Shown: positions 20,705 to 33,683 of the stretch, one piece after another | Numbering within the stretch: the stretch's first letter is position 1 | Layout of the letters: each line of letters opens with the position of its first letter | Origin: Agelaius tricolor | Taxonomy: Eukaryota > Chordata > Aves > Passeriformes > Icteridae | Reading direction: 5' to 3' | DNA length: 64,000 nt | Assembly: GCA_023055355.1 (NCBI GenBank) | Contig: JALJCS010000037.1 | Span: 6,200,001-6,264,000 of the forward strand | Made by a program: the position numbers and the translations under genes | The notes under the pieces: generated by a model | Database searches by the model: none | Seen by the model: the letters and a program-made list of their open reading frames with translations, nothing else | What the model was told of the DNA's origin: nothing

Positions 20705-22677
20705 TCTTAAATAAACCCACGCTCCGCCCCTTTGCCCACCTGTAAGCGGCAGAGAGATTTGTTTCCCGAAAACCCTGTTGGTTTTGGTTCACTGCCTGTG
20801 TTCTGTGGGAGAGGCTGGGGGAGGGTTAGTTTTTGTCCCTGAGAAGGGAGGGGTGCACTGGGTTGAGCCAATGGATTCGGTTTTCGCTGGTGCCAATTAT
20901 TTATTCTTTTCTGCAATTTATCAAGGGGCAAACCATCCATCACCTCTTTGGGGACCCACTTTTGAATTCCCAACAACCACCAATGGTGGCAGTTAGAGAT
21001 CTGTTTTCCTTTCTCTATATTTTCACTGTCAGGAGCCCCAATAAACCAAACACCTTTGTTATTTTCTGATTTCTATGCCGGGGTTTTTATAGGTCCATCT
21101 TGTCTACAATAATTAATCAGATCTACTGCAACTTCAGCTCATGTCCAAACTTTATGGCTACTGGCAGGTGAATCAGATTGAGAAGCTGAGGGCTGTGAGG
21201 GGGAAGAGTAGGGAGTGAAGCCAGGATCTCTAGGTCCACTTTGGTCAGGGGAATTCCTGAGGAATCTTATCTAGTCTTTCTACAGGATTCAAAGCCATTG
21301 TGGTTTTCTGTAGAGTCATTGCTGTATGTTTAAGTGTTTCTGGAAGCCCACGAGTTCAATCGGTCATTAGTTCTGGCTTCACAGGTAATTGCATTGGGCA
21401 TTCAAAACCAGGAACTAATTTCTTTTCATGAATCTTTTGCAGGCAGGCGGCTTTGTGGACACTTTCTAAGAGCTGGTCGGTGGTGTCAACGATTGCCAGG
21501 GGGTCACCCCTTTCCAAAGGATTCATTCTCCCGGCCCAGAAAGACGCACCCTGTGTCAGGGACCATGCATCACGCTTACCTCCTTATCTCCTGTTGTGAA
21601 GAAGGCTCCATGTCCCCAGTACCCACTGGCCTCCGGTTAATTTAATTTGATCTCCACCATCGAGGGACACTCGGAGGACATATTTGTCTCTGATTCTTGT
21701 GGGAGGTGCCCGAATTCTTTTTACAGCTTAGCTAATTCGGTAGCACTGAACGGTATTTGTTTAGTTGTGATAGGTGGGTCAAGATCCTCTTTCGGCAATG
21801 CAGAGAGACAGGGAGACCCACTCGGTAATCAGAATCCAATTTGATTGTGGGATACAAGCACTTACATACCATTGCAGGGAGACTAGTAATGTGTACTACA
21901 ATGATTAGGTTAAAATCACATACACAAACTTACGCATATAACAACATCTCTTGCTTGCAGAGTTTAATGGGATTTTCTTTTTCCAGTAAACCCGTTTGAT
22001 TTAATCTTCTTGCAATCCAGGTCGAATTTTCAAAGTTCCGTTTGTTTATGCCAAGGCATCCTGTTTTCAAATCTCTTATGTTAACCAGGTCCAAAGTGCA
22101 TCATCTGTCTTATGTCCCCCAACATTCCAACAATCCTCATCATTAAGATAGTTCTATTCTGTTTGAACCAAGGGTCTCAAGCGAGGACAGCAGTATTCTC
22201 TCCAATTTTTTACTGCCTCAAGTTCCTGACGGGGATAGATTTGTTTCATGTCAGGAGTTTCCTTTTCCTCTGGCTCTGTAGAGGAATCAGTATGATGTGA
22301 ATTCTTAGCAAGTTCCTCTCTAAGGGCAGCTCGCAACATATAGATCTCATTTCTATCTTCCTTTAATTCTTTCTGCAAAATTTCAACTAGGTTTTGAAGG
22401 GAATCTATTCTTGCTATTTCCTCGTTTCTTTGCTTAAAAAGGGTTTCTATGGCTGCTGTGAGACAAGCTGCCAAAACTGAGCAGAGGATGGTCTTATTTT
22501 TGCCCAGTTTAACTTCTGTTTCATGTTGTAAAGAACAAATTCTATCTATGACATTTTCTAAATTAAACCAGCTGTTCTCTGCCCAAACCTCCCCCCTTGG
22601 AGAAGGCTTGGCATTCTATTTAGCAAGCAGAGCAGAAAATTCAGAAATTTAACTTTTGTGCTAGAGTTTTCAGTCAT
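20705..22677 (-). pseudogene. gag: Gag, degenerate
   Basis: A likely start ATG lies at 22675-22677 (MTENSSTKVKF), followed within about 60 bp by a frameshift and a stop. The frame then continues as VWAENSWFNLENVIDRICSL and an open piece at 22474-22154 with a strong coiled-coil-like stretch (SLQNLVEILQKELKEDRNEI). The C-terminal side is open at 20976-20707 (WVPKEVMDGLPLDKLQKRIN followed by a Pro/Gln-rich segment). Between them (about 21000-22150) I see only short pieces. No intact zinc knuckle is visible. The identification rests mainly on position upstream of protease. Confidence 0.75.
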
Positions 22678-23125
22678 TTTATGAAGGGACCAAAACCATG
22701 ACAGGGAGGTGCAAACTTAAGTTAGACAATCTCACAGCCTTTGCTGTGCTCCCCTTTGCTTCCCTGGCTGGGTGAAGAGACCAAATCTCCCTGGGAGGCC
22801 CTGCTTAGTTCCTTCAAGTTGTCCCTTCCTTCCCAGACAGTCCAAATTCACACATAAACAAAAACAGTTTCCCCTTTTGCGCTAAGAGATTTTTTGGGAA
22901 ATTCTAAAGACAGAACCCTCAATAGAGTATGGGGGCGTATTTCACCTGGGCGTGCGCAGTTTGTGGGAAATTCAAAGAGCTTTCCTTGCTTTCCAGCTTC
23001 GTTCAACCCTTTCGCGATGAGGGGCTAGGTGTGGCTGAAGCAAATCGTCCTTCCCCTGTTCCAGACTACAAACAGCCTTGCAGACCCTTCTGTCGATCAG
23101 AATCCTGTCCATGATGCCAATTTAA
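22678..23125 (-). other. Provirus leader with probable primer-binding site
   Basis: On the minus strand the LTR is followed by TTAAAT and then TGGCATCATGGACAGGAT (about 23102-23119). A TGG just downstream of the 5' LTR is the expected start of a tRNA primer-binding site. I could not name the tRNA. The remaining leader up to the gag ATG has no credible gene. Confidence 0.5.
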
Positions 23126-23309
23126 TGTCACGATCCGCTCATACCAATGGGGGTGGTGATGGTTGGTTAACTGATCTGGGAGTGCAACAGACAACACGGA
23201 AAGGGGATTGCAGTATCAAAACAAATTTATAGAATGACCACAGCAAATGCATGAAAGGAATTAGGGAGAGGAAAAGAATAGAAAAGAGGGGGAGAAAGAG
23301 AGAGGGAGT

Positions 23310-24580
23310 TGTCCTAAGCTGATTATATGATGCTTTTAACCCCAATCATCTTGTTCTGTTTATGCTGCATCATAAGTTTTGCACCTTTAAGACTTGTTGC
23401 AGAGAGTGAAGGGGGGAGAGAAGAAGCAGAAGTTTGTTTTCAGACCCTGCACTCACTCCTCCACATTCCTGCTCCTGGACTGTGTTGTCTGGGGATGAAC
23501 AGACAGTGGGACAGAGCTCTCCTTTGCTTTTAGTTAGTTTTAGCTTGCTGAGGCAAGGAAGTTCCCTGGACTGTGGTTTCTTTTCTTTTTTCCCTTTTCT
23601 TTGGACCTCTTGAAACCTGCTCTGGACTGAACACCCAGAAGAGCACCGGCAGCTAGCACCTGTGGCCCACCAGGCCGGGCCCGGCCCGCAACATTTCCAG
23701 CACCGGAGGGACTGATAAGAGCCTGTGTGAGCTGAACTGCAACCCAAGGGAGGGGACTTTCTCAGTTTGTCATCTCTTTTGGAGCAACAAGGGGTTTTAT
23801 TGTTCAATATTGTTTAGGTTTTATTGTTTAATAAACAGGTTTTTTCCACCTCTTTCCAAGGAACTATTTTCTCCTGGACCGGTTGGGGGGAGTGTTGCAG
23901 TGTGACGCCATTTCCTGTTTCAGGAAACAGGAAAATCCCTCAGGTGTTGGGATAGGTGAAACCTGTCCTTTCCCCTCCCCCTTTGCCCTCCTGCTAAGTG
24001 CTGTCCATCAATGTTAACATTCCAGCAGGGTCATGGTGTGGTTGGCAGAAGTTCAAAAGATGCCCCTCAGGTCCGGGCTCATTGGCCTGTCCAAGTGTCT
24101 TTATCCTTTGAGCCTTCCCCTCCTCCCACCTGGTTGGTGGCTCACCTGTGCCTTCCCCTGCCCCTGTCCCCGGGCTTAAAAGGAGACGGGACCATGCGGT
24201 CTGGATTCTGTTGGGAGCTGTTACAAGATTCAGAGGTCTGTCATCCTGGAATAAACTCTGGATTAAAACTCTACAGCAGAATCCTCTCCTTTTTCTCTTC
24301 ACCGTCCCTTGAACCTTTTCCACCAGAGGTCAACTGAATTTCTACTATGCCTGGATTTGTTGCGAGTGCCTAGCTGCAGGATGCAGCCGGCCAAATGTAT
24401 CTCTGAGGTGAAACATCACAGCTGCCGCCTTTGGCCCAGCAGCAAGGGTCAGACGAGCCCAGGCACGTCCCACCCGGTAATATTGGGATTAATATTTCAT
24501 AGGGGAGGGGCCAAATGAATCTGCTTTCCTAGAGGAGCCCCTTTGGGGGTTCTCCTCAAAATTTGCCCTGAACCAAGACA
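23310..24580 (+). mobile_element. LTR (family A) nested in the 5' LTR
   Basis: It starts TGTCCTAAGCTGATTATATG and ends AATTTGCCCTGAACCAAGACA, the same family as at 14482, 26414 and 40502. A perfect 5-bp target duplication GGAGT flanks it (23305-23309 and 24581-24585), and the partner LTR near 12866 shows the unoccupied site. A TTTAATAAACAGG signal lies near 23828. It is longer than its relatives because another LTR lies inside it. Confidence 0.95.
23893..24501 (+). mobile_element. Solo LTR nested within the nested LTR
   Basis: About 609 bp, absent from the related LTR at 40502-41102 at the same place. Flanking GGGGAG repeats lie at 23887-23892 and 24502-24507. It starts TGTTGCAGTGTGACG, has TTAAAAGG (24176-24183) as a TATA-like box and AATAAA (24250-24255) downstream, the order of an LTR on the plus strand. 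The right edge reads TTTCATA, so the canonical CA lies two bases inside the boundary set by the repeat. Confidence 0.75.
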
Positions 24581-25397
24581 GGAGTATAGCTACCAAATGT
24601 GGAGAGACTAAGTCCTCATAGTCCAGCCAACAGAGTTTGCCTAGTCGCGTTGGGAAGATAATGGCCCTGCCTGGTTAACTCAAGGTTAAGTCCTGGTGAA
24701 CTCAAGGTTCTATTATAGTCCATTGCTGAGGGGGGAAACAGAATCTTGAAATGGCTGAGGGGGAACAGATCCAATCAAGAAGAAGAAGTCTATTGAAATT
24801 GCTGAGGGGGAAAAAGGTATTGAAGACGGGTACAGACAGTCCATGTTCTCAGCAGGATAAGTCAGTAGCAGCAGTGAGTGGGACCCACTGTTTCAGGACT
24901 GCTTTCTGGGGGAAACCAGTCTAGGTCCTGTAGGCACATCTCTAGGCAACACTCAGCAGGCATCCTGCTTCAGTCAGGCCAGCACCCCTGCATCAGAATT
25001 ACAGGTGTCTCAGTCTCAGTCCTTGGGAGGGGGGCTTCAACCTCGGTGCCTCACGGTGGTAGTGGAGCAGAGGAAGGATTTTCCATGGGGGGGCTACCAA
25101 GTTGCCCCAGCAAGTTCATCTGGCCAAGAGGTGGGAAAATTCCTGGTCTATTGTCGTGAAGCAGATGCAAGCATATAGGCTGGGTCGCCCTTTGGCAGGC
25201 CCTGCTAGAAGCAGTCACTGAAGACACAGCTGTGAACAATCCCTTGGCAGGCCAGAATTCTGCTCAGGGGCCTCAGGATTTTTGGTGTTCATCCATTACT
25301 GGCAGGCCAGAATTCCCATCGGTGTCTTTAGGGTCCAAGTGTCTGTCCTGGGAATGGTCGTGAGGCAAATGAGGGGAACTTTAGACTGTCTTTCACA

Positions 25398-26169
25398 CGT
25401 ATCAGAAAATCTATTTACTGAAATAGCCAAAAAGAATGCATAACATTTACAATTGAGGGGGAAAAAGAAAACCAAACTCAAACCGTTGGAGCAATATCAT
25501 TCTAGAGAATGCCATGTCTCTATGAAAAATACAAAAAAATTTCTGTTTTCAAACGCACCCACAAATCACCATTTTGCATCTTTTTTGTTGTTGTTGTTGT
25601 TTGTTTTAAAGTTCTGGCACTTATCTGATTCCTTTTTGAGTTAGTTCAGCTCATTAATCTAGTAAGAAAGCTGCTAAAATTAAACGGAAAAACCTATGGG
25701 GAACAGGATGCCACTTCAGCCATGTTGTAGGGAAGCATTAGGTCAGCCTTCTGTCTTGTAGAAATACATCTGTCATATAGGAAAATCACTGCGTAGCACT
25801 ATCTTATTTTGAACTTTCTCATTGCTACTGGGTTCCTGAATGATCAAGATGGTTTAAACCAAACAACAGCCAGCCCTCTAAGATACTCCCCAAACTATTG
25901 CAATGGAATAACTTGATCAGGTGAAGAGCTCACTATGCAAAAGCTGAATATGATGTCAAGAATGCTTTGTTGTGGATTACCATTGTTTGGGATCATTTAT
26001 CCCTTACCCTCCCATGTAGGTATAGGAAAAAATTAAGAAACCACAAGGCTTTTACAGCTGTTCTTGTATTTTGGGATCGTAAGGACTTGGGTTGGTAAAC
26101 AAAACTGTGGTGAGTTTTACTATTGACTTTATCGCTGTTTCACTTTGAATTAACTGCTTTGCATTTCAG
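25398..26169. other. No gene seen
   Basis: AT-rich flank of the provirus with a (GTT)n run near 25585-25602. It leads into a good pyrimidine-rich splice acceptor at 26169. Confidence 0.4.
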
Positions 26170-26300
26170 CTTACCCATCAGTATAATGAGAAGAAGAATA
26201 TCTTCCTTCCTGCCCAAAAGATGTTGAATTATGCCTGTGATGTCACGGACTTAAAGACGAAAACCATTGTGATTGAAAGGAAGTATTGGCATGCCACAAG
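26170..26300 (+). CDS. Candidate internal exon of an unidentified host gene
   Basis: A 131-bp segment is preceded by GCTTTGCATTTCAG and followed by GTAACTGG, so both splice sites fit the consensus and the upstream tract is pyrimidine-rich. Only one of three frames is open, giving 43 codons plus two bases, beginning LTHQYNEKKNIFLP and ending IVIERKYWHATR, a composition like a real soluble protein. I do not recognise the protein. It could be an exon of a gene whose other exons lie outside or are hidden in the introns here, or a decayed gene fragment. No partner exon on the plus strand was found by eye. Confidence 0.5.
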
Positions 26301-26413
26301 GTAACTGGAGTGAGCTGTCTTTCCTCCTCAGCTTCACTGTGATAGTAGAATTTTAATTAGCAGTTCCAAAACTTTGTCTTAGCATAGTCTGGTGACATAT
26401 CTCAGTAGAGCAG

Positions 26414-27269
26414 TGTCCTAGGGTGACTTTATGATGCTTGTATCCCCAGCCATCTGTTCTGTTAATGCTGGATATTCTATTCTCTGCCTTCAAGACTGGT
26501 TCTGAGAGCAAAGGTTGGGAGAAGAAGAAGCACGGAGTTTGTTATCACAGGCTGCACTCACTCTTCTAAAAGCAACACTGCTCCACATTCTGTGCTGCAC
26601 TGTGTTGTCTGGGCACTGATGGAGCAGAACAGAGTGTTGTTTGCTTTTCAGTTGGTTTAGCTGGCTGAGGCAGAGTTTTCCCTGGACTGTCTTTTTTTCT
26701 TTCCCTTTTCTTGGAACTGTTCAAACCTGCTCCAGACTGGGACCTGGAGAGCACTGAGAGCTTGCACTTTGTGGCCACCTCTGTTCTGAAACCAATTGAA
26801 GATGGGGAATGGGAGTTCTACCAATGGGTTCATTTGTCATATTTGCATTGAAAATGTAGAAAGTTCAGAACCAGGAAGACTTCATTTATTTCCTCATTTT
26901 GGAACCCCTCCCCATGAAAGGGCCCACCGATTCATTTTGAGCAACAAACTACGCGTGCTTAATAGCTTTTGAACTAATTACCATACGAAGTGAGGAATGA
27001 TGGGATGTACCTAAATTATGAATATGTATTTGTCTTTTGGGTATTCAATACTTGTATAGATAAAAAGACTCTGTTATCACCTCTAAATCACAGTGTGTGT
27101 TTGGGAGCTATCCCGCACGCTGCCCAGCGTTGCAATAAACATACACTTTCTAATTTTGAACTGTTAGGGAGCCTTTGTCCGTCACAGTTGGATATCAGTA
27201 CTAGATCAATATTTTTAATAAATCACCCCTTCTTGAGGATTGCTGCCAAATTTGCCCTAAACCAAGACA
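26414..27269 (+). mobile_element. Solo LTR (family A), internally altered
   Basis: It begins TGTCCTAGGGTGACTTTATG and ends TTTGCCCTAAACCAAGACA. A perfect 5-bp target duplication AGCAG flanks it (26409-26413 and 27270-27274). It is 856 bp against 601 bp for the copy at 40502; the middle (about 26785-27230) does not match that copy and appears replaced or inserted. Confidence 0.9.
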
Positions 27270-27289
27270 AGCAGGGTCTGCGATTTAGA

Positions 27290-27346
27290 GAATGATGGAA
27301 TCACTTTGGTTGGAAAAGACCTTGAAGAACATTGAGTCTAAATGTA
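27290..27346 (-). mobile_element. CR1 LINE 3' tip
   Basis: GAGAATGATGGAATCACTTT then GGTTGGAAAAGACCTTGAAG is the reverse complement of a CR1 3' end. Only about 57 bp are recognisable. Confidence 0.7.
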
Positions 27347-30300
27347 ATTAGCAAACACAACCATCAAGAAATGTTGTGTTGTCTGAAGAGAACATGGTTT
27401 ATCAGGTAAGCTTTGCAAGTATTTGTGTCATCACAAGCATGCATGTCCAATGCATTAGATGGGTATATAATAAGAAACCTGTGCAAATCAACAGAATGAT
27501 TCTCAGGGTAGGATATTGGCATGTTTCATCCTTCTTCCCGACTTCTTCCAATGAATTACTTTTACAAAGTAATGATTGGAATTGTTACTCTTTTGACGGT
27601 TCTTGTTGTATTACTGCCATTTTTGGCATAGGAATGCCAAATGGGTTAATTCACCTAGTTTTTCCGATAAAGACCAAGATTGAGTGTTGCTTAAGCTGGA
27701 GGCAGAAATATTTAAATCTTCCAGCCTCCTTCTTAGTACCTAATTTCTCTTACAATATCAGTGCACAATCTTGTCCCTTAAGGTCCAGCTAGCTCAGTTT
27801 ATACCAACAGGGTGACTTTAGTAGGGCTCACGTGATGCTGCACACAGAAGCCCTCAGGGTGCACCTCTAGCAGACAGTAATTCATGCAGTTGGACCATCC
27901 CAGTGCTGACTTTGGATCACCAGAAGAGTAGAACTAGAGAGATTTGATGGAGAGCTCTCTGGAGGAAGTGGCCTGAAGAAGACAGCAGAAATCCCATCTG
28001 TGTGTTTGTACAAATAACGTGAATACCATTTACAGGAAAAGATCTTCAAATCGATCTAGCTTTTTCTGCAGATTATTTGTCAACTATCTGCATTACATGG
28101 ACAGTTCCACTGAGCATCTGAAATACAGCTGCGTTTAAGTGGATTGATTCAGGGTTGGAAAGCAGTGAAATAAAGCTTTTCAGGAATAGCTGACATCCAA
28201 GTCCCGCAGAAATTTACCTATTTTTAATGTCCAGATGCTTTTTAAAATAATGGGTGACCATTTAGCTACCTAATAGCTTTAATCAGAAATACAAAGAAAA
28301 TTTTAAACTCCCATCTTTTATAGCTTGAATATTTTTCTTTGTTTCTTTCCTGGTTTCCAATTCAGGTCTACAAATCATATGATTAGGTAATGAGAACTCA
28401 TGCTGTATAAAAATATTTCCTGCTATACTTCCAAGTCAAGGCCATGTTTTTCCCGGAACTGTTTAAAAAAATAAAATTCTATCTGGATTCTCTCTAGCCC
28501 ACACTCATCATTATACAAAATCATTTAAATATTATATTTTGACTTTACATGGTGCAATTATATTCAGAAATCCAAGGCTCTATTGTTAGATTGTTTGTAT
28601 GGTTTTCTGGCAATTCTAACTTCCCACAACCACTCTTGGCAGCTATATATTTTTGCAGCAAGGCATCACAGGGGTCTGTGAGAAGTTTTAATGTGAAGCA
28701 GAGCTAACATTAAAATACACGTGACATACTCAAAATATTTCACTTCAGAAAGTTACAGTTTGCTTAGATGGAATGAAATATGAAATAAATGAACCTCACA
28801 CAACCTTTCTAAATCTTGGAAATCTACTACCTGAACTTTGAGTCAGTTTGCAGGACAGGACTCTGTAGAAATGCAAATGTGAAGTCCAAGGAATAGAGCA
28901 GAAGGTGTATTGGGCAGGGGTACAGAAGATTGCTCTGAAGGGTGATGTAAGCAAGATTGCATCCTATAAAGATAGCAGCTGCTTCTGCTGGTGCCAACAT
29001 AGAGAATTTGTGCCACCAGCCTAGTTTTCTGGGGACATTTGACCTGTACACTCTTGAGGGCTTGTAGATGTGAATGAATCTGTCCTTTGATCTGTTTTTT
29101 TCTTTTCAAAGTCTATGACCTGACTTGCTATTGTGTACTGCACTGTATCGTTTTATGAACAGACATGTTTCATCTGTTTGAAAGCTGTAGTTGAAAGTGA
29201 GCTTGCAATCATGAGTTGGCTGTCAAAAGAATTAATTTTCTGCTTTAAGCAAAATATCAATAGAAACAGTCCATCCACTCCTATGATACAGATTCCTTTT
29301 GAATTTACAGGGTAATTTGCATCAGTGAGTATAATGCATGTGCAATAAATACACCTTGCTTGGTTTCTAATGATGATAATAGTCCTCTTTGTATTACTCT
29401 AAGGATTGAACTCACCATCATTATTTTCCTGTTCTCATTGAAGTGTAAAGGAAAAATAGTTTTGCATTAACCAAGGAGTAAAATGCATGGATTTAGCATC
29501 ATTCTTGCAAGTAGTCCTCGATTCTGAAAATACCTCTCAGAAGCTGCATCAAATGGGAAAGCTAGACAGATGGCAGAATGCAGAACCTGCCATTTAGGAT
29601 CAGGTACAAAATAACACCCAAGAAATTCTTCATGGATGCTGCATAAGTACAAAGACGCCGTTATTTAAAAGAGAAAAATAGTCAATGTGAAATGTGTTTG
29701 ATGAATAAAAAGCTATGCTAATCAAGAGACTACAGTGCCAAGTGTGCTACAAGGCTTTTTTGTAATTCACATCATTCCCAGCATGAAAAAATACTATTTT
29801 TATTGTAGATTGCTTAAGAGTGCACAACAGTTTGGAAAAAAGTGCTTTGCTTTTTCTATTCATAGGAACTGTGTATCATGGTAAGAGATCCTGTAGACAG
29901 GTTTTGGAAAACAATGTTATTTTGAAGATTCATTCCATTCAGAAATACTTCACATGAAAAAATTTGATCTGCTCTCCATCCTGAAGACTCTTAAAGGAAA
30001 ATGTCTTTGTTGCATTCTCTTCACACTAGTTCAGGAGCTCAGTCTTACCTGCATTCTAATGCTTTTTTATGTTCCTGATGGCATGGCTTAGACATCCTTG
30101 TCTCCATTACCATCATGATTTCCAGATCAAGTGATGAGAATTTTTCTTCAGGATTGGTGAAGTTAAGTGTCATAACATTTTTGTCAAGTCAGTTTGAAGG
30201 GGTTTTTTTTGCCAAAGGAATCTCTTCCTTCCTAATGAAAACCATTGGCAATAGCAAACCTACTCAGTTTTTCAGTCAATAAGTCAAATAATACATCTCC

Positions 30301-33300
30301 ACTGTACAAGGTCCTCCCTTTGTTTTTTTTTCACCAGAAGAAAACTGCTGTTTTCTTCTTCTTCTATCACCTTAGACTTACTTTCTTCCAAAATCTTTTT
30401 AAACCTTTAGATTTCTCTTTATAGCTAATTACTTTCACAGTGGGCTATAGCATATGTATTTGAAAAGACCATTTGTACATATCCAAATGGCTTACTTCTA
30501 TTCTATTAAGAAATGGCTGCACTTCTATTAAGGAAACATAAAGGTGCAGTAATATTTTTTCTTCTACAAAATTTAAAAACCCCCAACTATTAAAAATGAT
30601 ACCAGCAAATGATGTCTGTAAGACTGAGGCAGGAGGCTTTTTCCAGAACAATGTGCAGTTCTTCCCAATTCTATTTTTCCCTCCGATTACTTTGTACAAA
30701 AATCGTTTTACACAGTCTTCTAATAGTGGCATGTTACTAGTGGGGTAGAGTATTGCCCTGCCAGCATTGGAATTGACTCGACTGTAGTTGTGTTCAAATC
30801 TGCTGATGAGACAAGGTTTTTTTGCTGAACGCACTTCAGCAAGCAAGAGAGCTTCTTAGTCTTAAGACGCTATGAGTCCCAGAAGAAGATGAATGAGGTG
30901 ATGACATGCCTTGTGTTCTGAAGAGAGATCAAAACTTATTTCTGGGGTCACCCCCCCTCTTGGTACAGAAAGCGCACAGAGGGCTTTGAAGCAGCACTTT
31001 CACCCTCTTTGCATTCACTAGTAAATCGGAGACAGAGCTTGCCCCAAGGTTTGGGCAAAAATACTCTTTTGATGCAACTCTTCACCAGACAAAATCTCTG
31101 GGAAAATTTGCAGTGGCAGAAAGCAAGCCCTTCCTGGGAAATCTACTGAAACGGTTCAGAAGTTACTCCCATTCCCTGTTGCTAACCTCTGCTGTCTAGC
31201 TGTCCGATATGTTTGGGACCATGTTGAAATCATTCTAAACAATGGACTGACGCTGCACTGTTGAGTAAACATAGGTCTTTTCCATAGGTGTCAGGGAAAA
31301 ATATTTCTGTTGGTAAAAATGATAGAAAACAATACCAGCATGGCAGAAAAACAATTACATCAATAGAATGAAGATGCCCAGAATTCTCCTTTTGAAGTTA
31401 CACACAGTCAATATTTTCTCAAGAAGGTTGTGAAACTTAATAAGGAGTACAGTCCACGTGACTGGTGCACAAGTTCATGTCTCCACCTTACAAAATACAT
31501 ATTATTAAAAGAAAAATGTTCTGCCTTGTAGAAAAGTAACCCATTAGGAATTTGATCAAAGATAGGATTAGATCAAGTATTCCTACAAGACAGTAGTAGT
31601 ACTAGGAAAAGCCTTTTGGCGTCTATTTAACTACAGGAAACTTGAGAAAGCAGAAGAGTGTCCTTCCCTGCTGCAAGCTGTACTTCCTATTTGCTAGTGC
31701 TGCTTCAACATTGTCTAAAGAAAACTTGCCAAAATAAGACTATTGTATACACGCAACTGTAACTATCCATTCCGCTCCAGCTAATTTTAACTAGCAAGTA
31801 TGAGTCACACACTCTAATGGAATATTCTAATGCATAGATAGAGTATACCTTCACTAATAAATGGGGACTCTGGAAAAAGGACCAAATGCAGATGAATTTC
31901 AGGGAAGGAAATTATTGGAGTGCTAACTGCAGTCCCTCGACTTCACAAGAAATGATGCCTGGTAATCCCAACCAGAAACATATAGAAATCCATTTTCAAA
32001 TGGGTTGCATCTATGGTCCTCTGTTCTTCCTATATGAAGAAACTGTGGTTTGAATCAATCTTCAAAATAGTATGCCTAAAGACCTTAGAAGCCTCCAATT
32101 CTTTTCTTTTTTTTTTTTTTCCAGAAGCAACTGTCTCAAAACCTTTTTAAAGCAGACATTTTCCCTTAAGATGCCATATTTTAAAAGAGCACCTTGTCAT
32201 TTAACAGGGTATTCCAAACATCATTTACAAGTTTAGACTGAAAGTAACACTTTTCCTAGTAATCTTTCCTTTTTTGCAGCTCAGTGCTAACATAGGCAGC
32301 AAAGAAGAGAACAGACCACAGCTCTTTCTGGAGCATCTTGAACAAATTCCCTTGCTTATGTTCTAATCATTCACTTCACCAAAGACCTAATGATGAAGAA
32401 AAGGTTGTGGAAGCATTACTAGTAGTGCTACATGGCAATGTACGGGTGTGATTTCTCAAGTAGAATTTGTATCACATAGATGATACTTGGCAAACAGCAA
32501 ATGAAGGGGTTTTCTTCAGCTCTCAGACGGATGTTACATGTCAGTAATTTAATAAAAAGATAACAAGAACAAGGTTATTTTTTAACATGTGAATTTAATT
32601 ACACCCCTGCCATGGACATCTGAATCTTATGAATAGACAGTGTCTGATCTAGAAAAAAATAAAGAATTATCACAGTTTAAAGAAACATAGGATCATAAAC
32701 CCTTTGCTGATGGAACGTAGCCTATTCATTGGTTGAAATGAAGCAGGTAGACAGGACATATGAAATATTGTTTTGTGGATCAAACATTTATTTTCGAAAG
32801 TGATGCTGACAGATAGTGAACTCACCAACTTAGATATTGCACGGTAGATAAGGGTACATAACTTGCTCCATCAAGTAATCCCTTGGAGCCATCATCCAAG
32901 GGGATTTTCCCCTGCATCTGTGAAAATATGCCTACCTTTTTCACAATACTTCTGCAGCAGCATTGTTAGGCCTGATCAGCTGCTATGGAGAGTGAATTAT
33001 CGGCAGCAAGGTGACTGGCCAGGGCAATTTGCTTCAATGGATTTTGATCTCCCGGATATTTTGCAGACCTGCTTCAGCCCTGCTTGTCAAACACAGCCTT
33101 TAAAGGGTGCCAAACAATTGTTAGTCTGTACTGGGCCATATGCTCTTTATTCTCTCCCTCAACTTCTCCATCGCCTCTCATCTGTTTCACATGAGCTATG
33201 TTCAAGGTCCACTGGCTACTTTTCACAGAATCTTCAGGCCTGATGCAGTAAGAATGATGACTAGAACACAGCTGGGATCAATTTTCCAGTTTGCATAAAA

Positions 33301-33683
33301 TGCATTCTGCACACAAATCCAATGAGAAGGTGTTCCCCCTATGCCCAGAAAAACCTTCACTAGTACTAGTGTTCTACGTAAACTGCAACTTAGTCTGAAA
33401 GAAAAGCTTTTTTCTGAGAGTGTCTAAGAGCTTTGTACGAAGCACAGATATTTGATATATGCAATTTTGAATACCAGAGGAAAAAGAAAACGGCACAAAG
33501 CTTTTAATGGTACTGGTTTTAATTTTAAATTCCATGCACCTTTTCAAAAAGTGTCAGCTCAAATGCCCATCAACATATTTTAGTCATCTGTAAGTCAGTA
33601 TTCATATAAAATGTGATTCAAATCAAAAGAATTTCAAACCTTTCCTCAAAGTTTATATGCCTAGATTTAATACTTCTGACACA
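27347..33683. other. AT-rich sequence, no gene seen
   Basis: More than 6 kb without a recognised repeat or gene. The longest frames are 138 codons (27376-27792, plus) and 133 codons (30445-30846, minus); neither shows a domain, a composition bias or flanking splice sites that would support it. A poly-T run lies near 32105-32121. Confidence 0.4.

Larger units (their letters stand above)
12672..25397 (-). mobile_element. Nearly full-length endogenous retrovirus, degenerate, with nested insertions
   Basis: Two direct LTRs (12672-13657 and 23126-25397) bound gag, protease, RT, RNase H, integrase and env remnants, all on the minus strand in retroviral order. The flanks are GGTAT (12667-12671) and CGTAT (25398-25402), a 5-bp target duplication with one mismatch. 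The RNase H-integrase sequence resembles the endogenous-retroviral family often labelled NYNRIN-like in bird annotations; class assignment is not settled. Coding is broken many times. One solo LTR lies in env, and an LTR carrying a further LTR lies in the 5' LTR. No obvious polypurine tract sits beside the 3' LTR. Confidence 0.92.
23126..25397 (-). mobile_element. 5' LTR of the provirus, split by nested LTRs
   Basis: The LTR begins TGTCACGATCC and ends TTTCACA on the plus strand. Without the nested insert it is about 996 bp, against 986 bp for the 3' LTR. The insert occupies 23310-24580 plus one 5-bp target duplication. Confidence 0.92.

Noticed and set aside
27376..27792. A 138-codon plus-strand frame
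   Set aside because: No homology recognised, no splice or promoter signals, composition like random AT-rich sequence.
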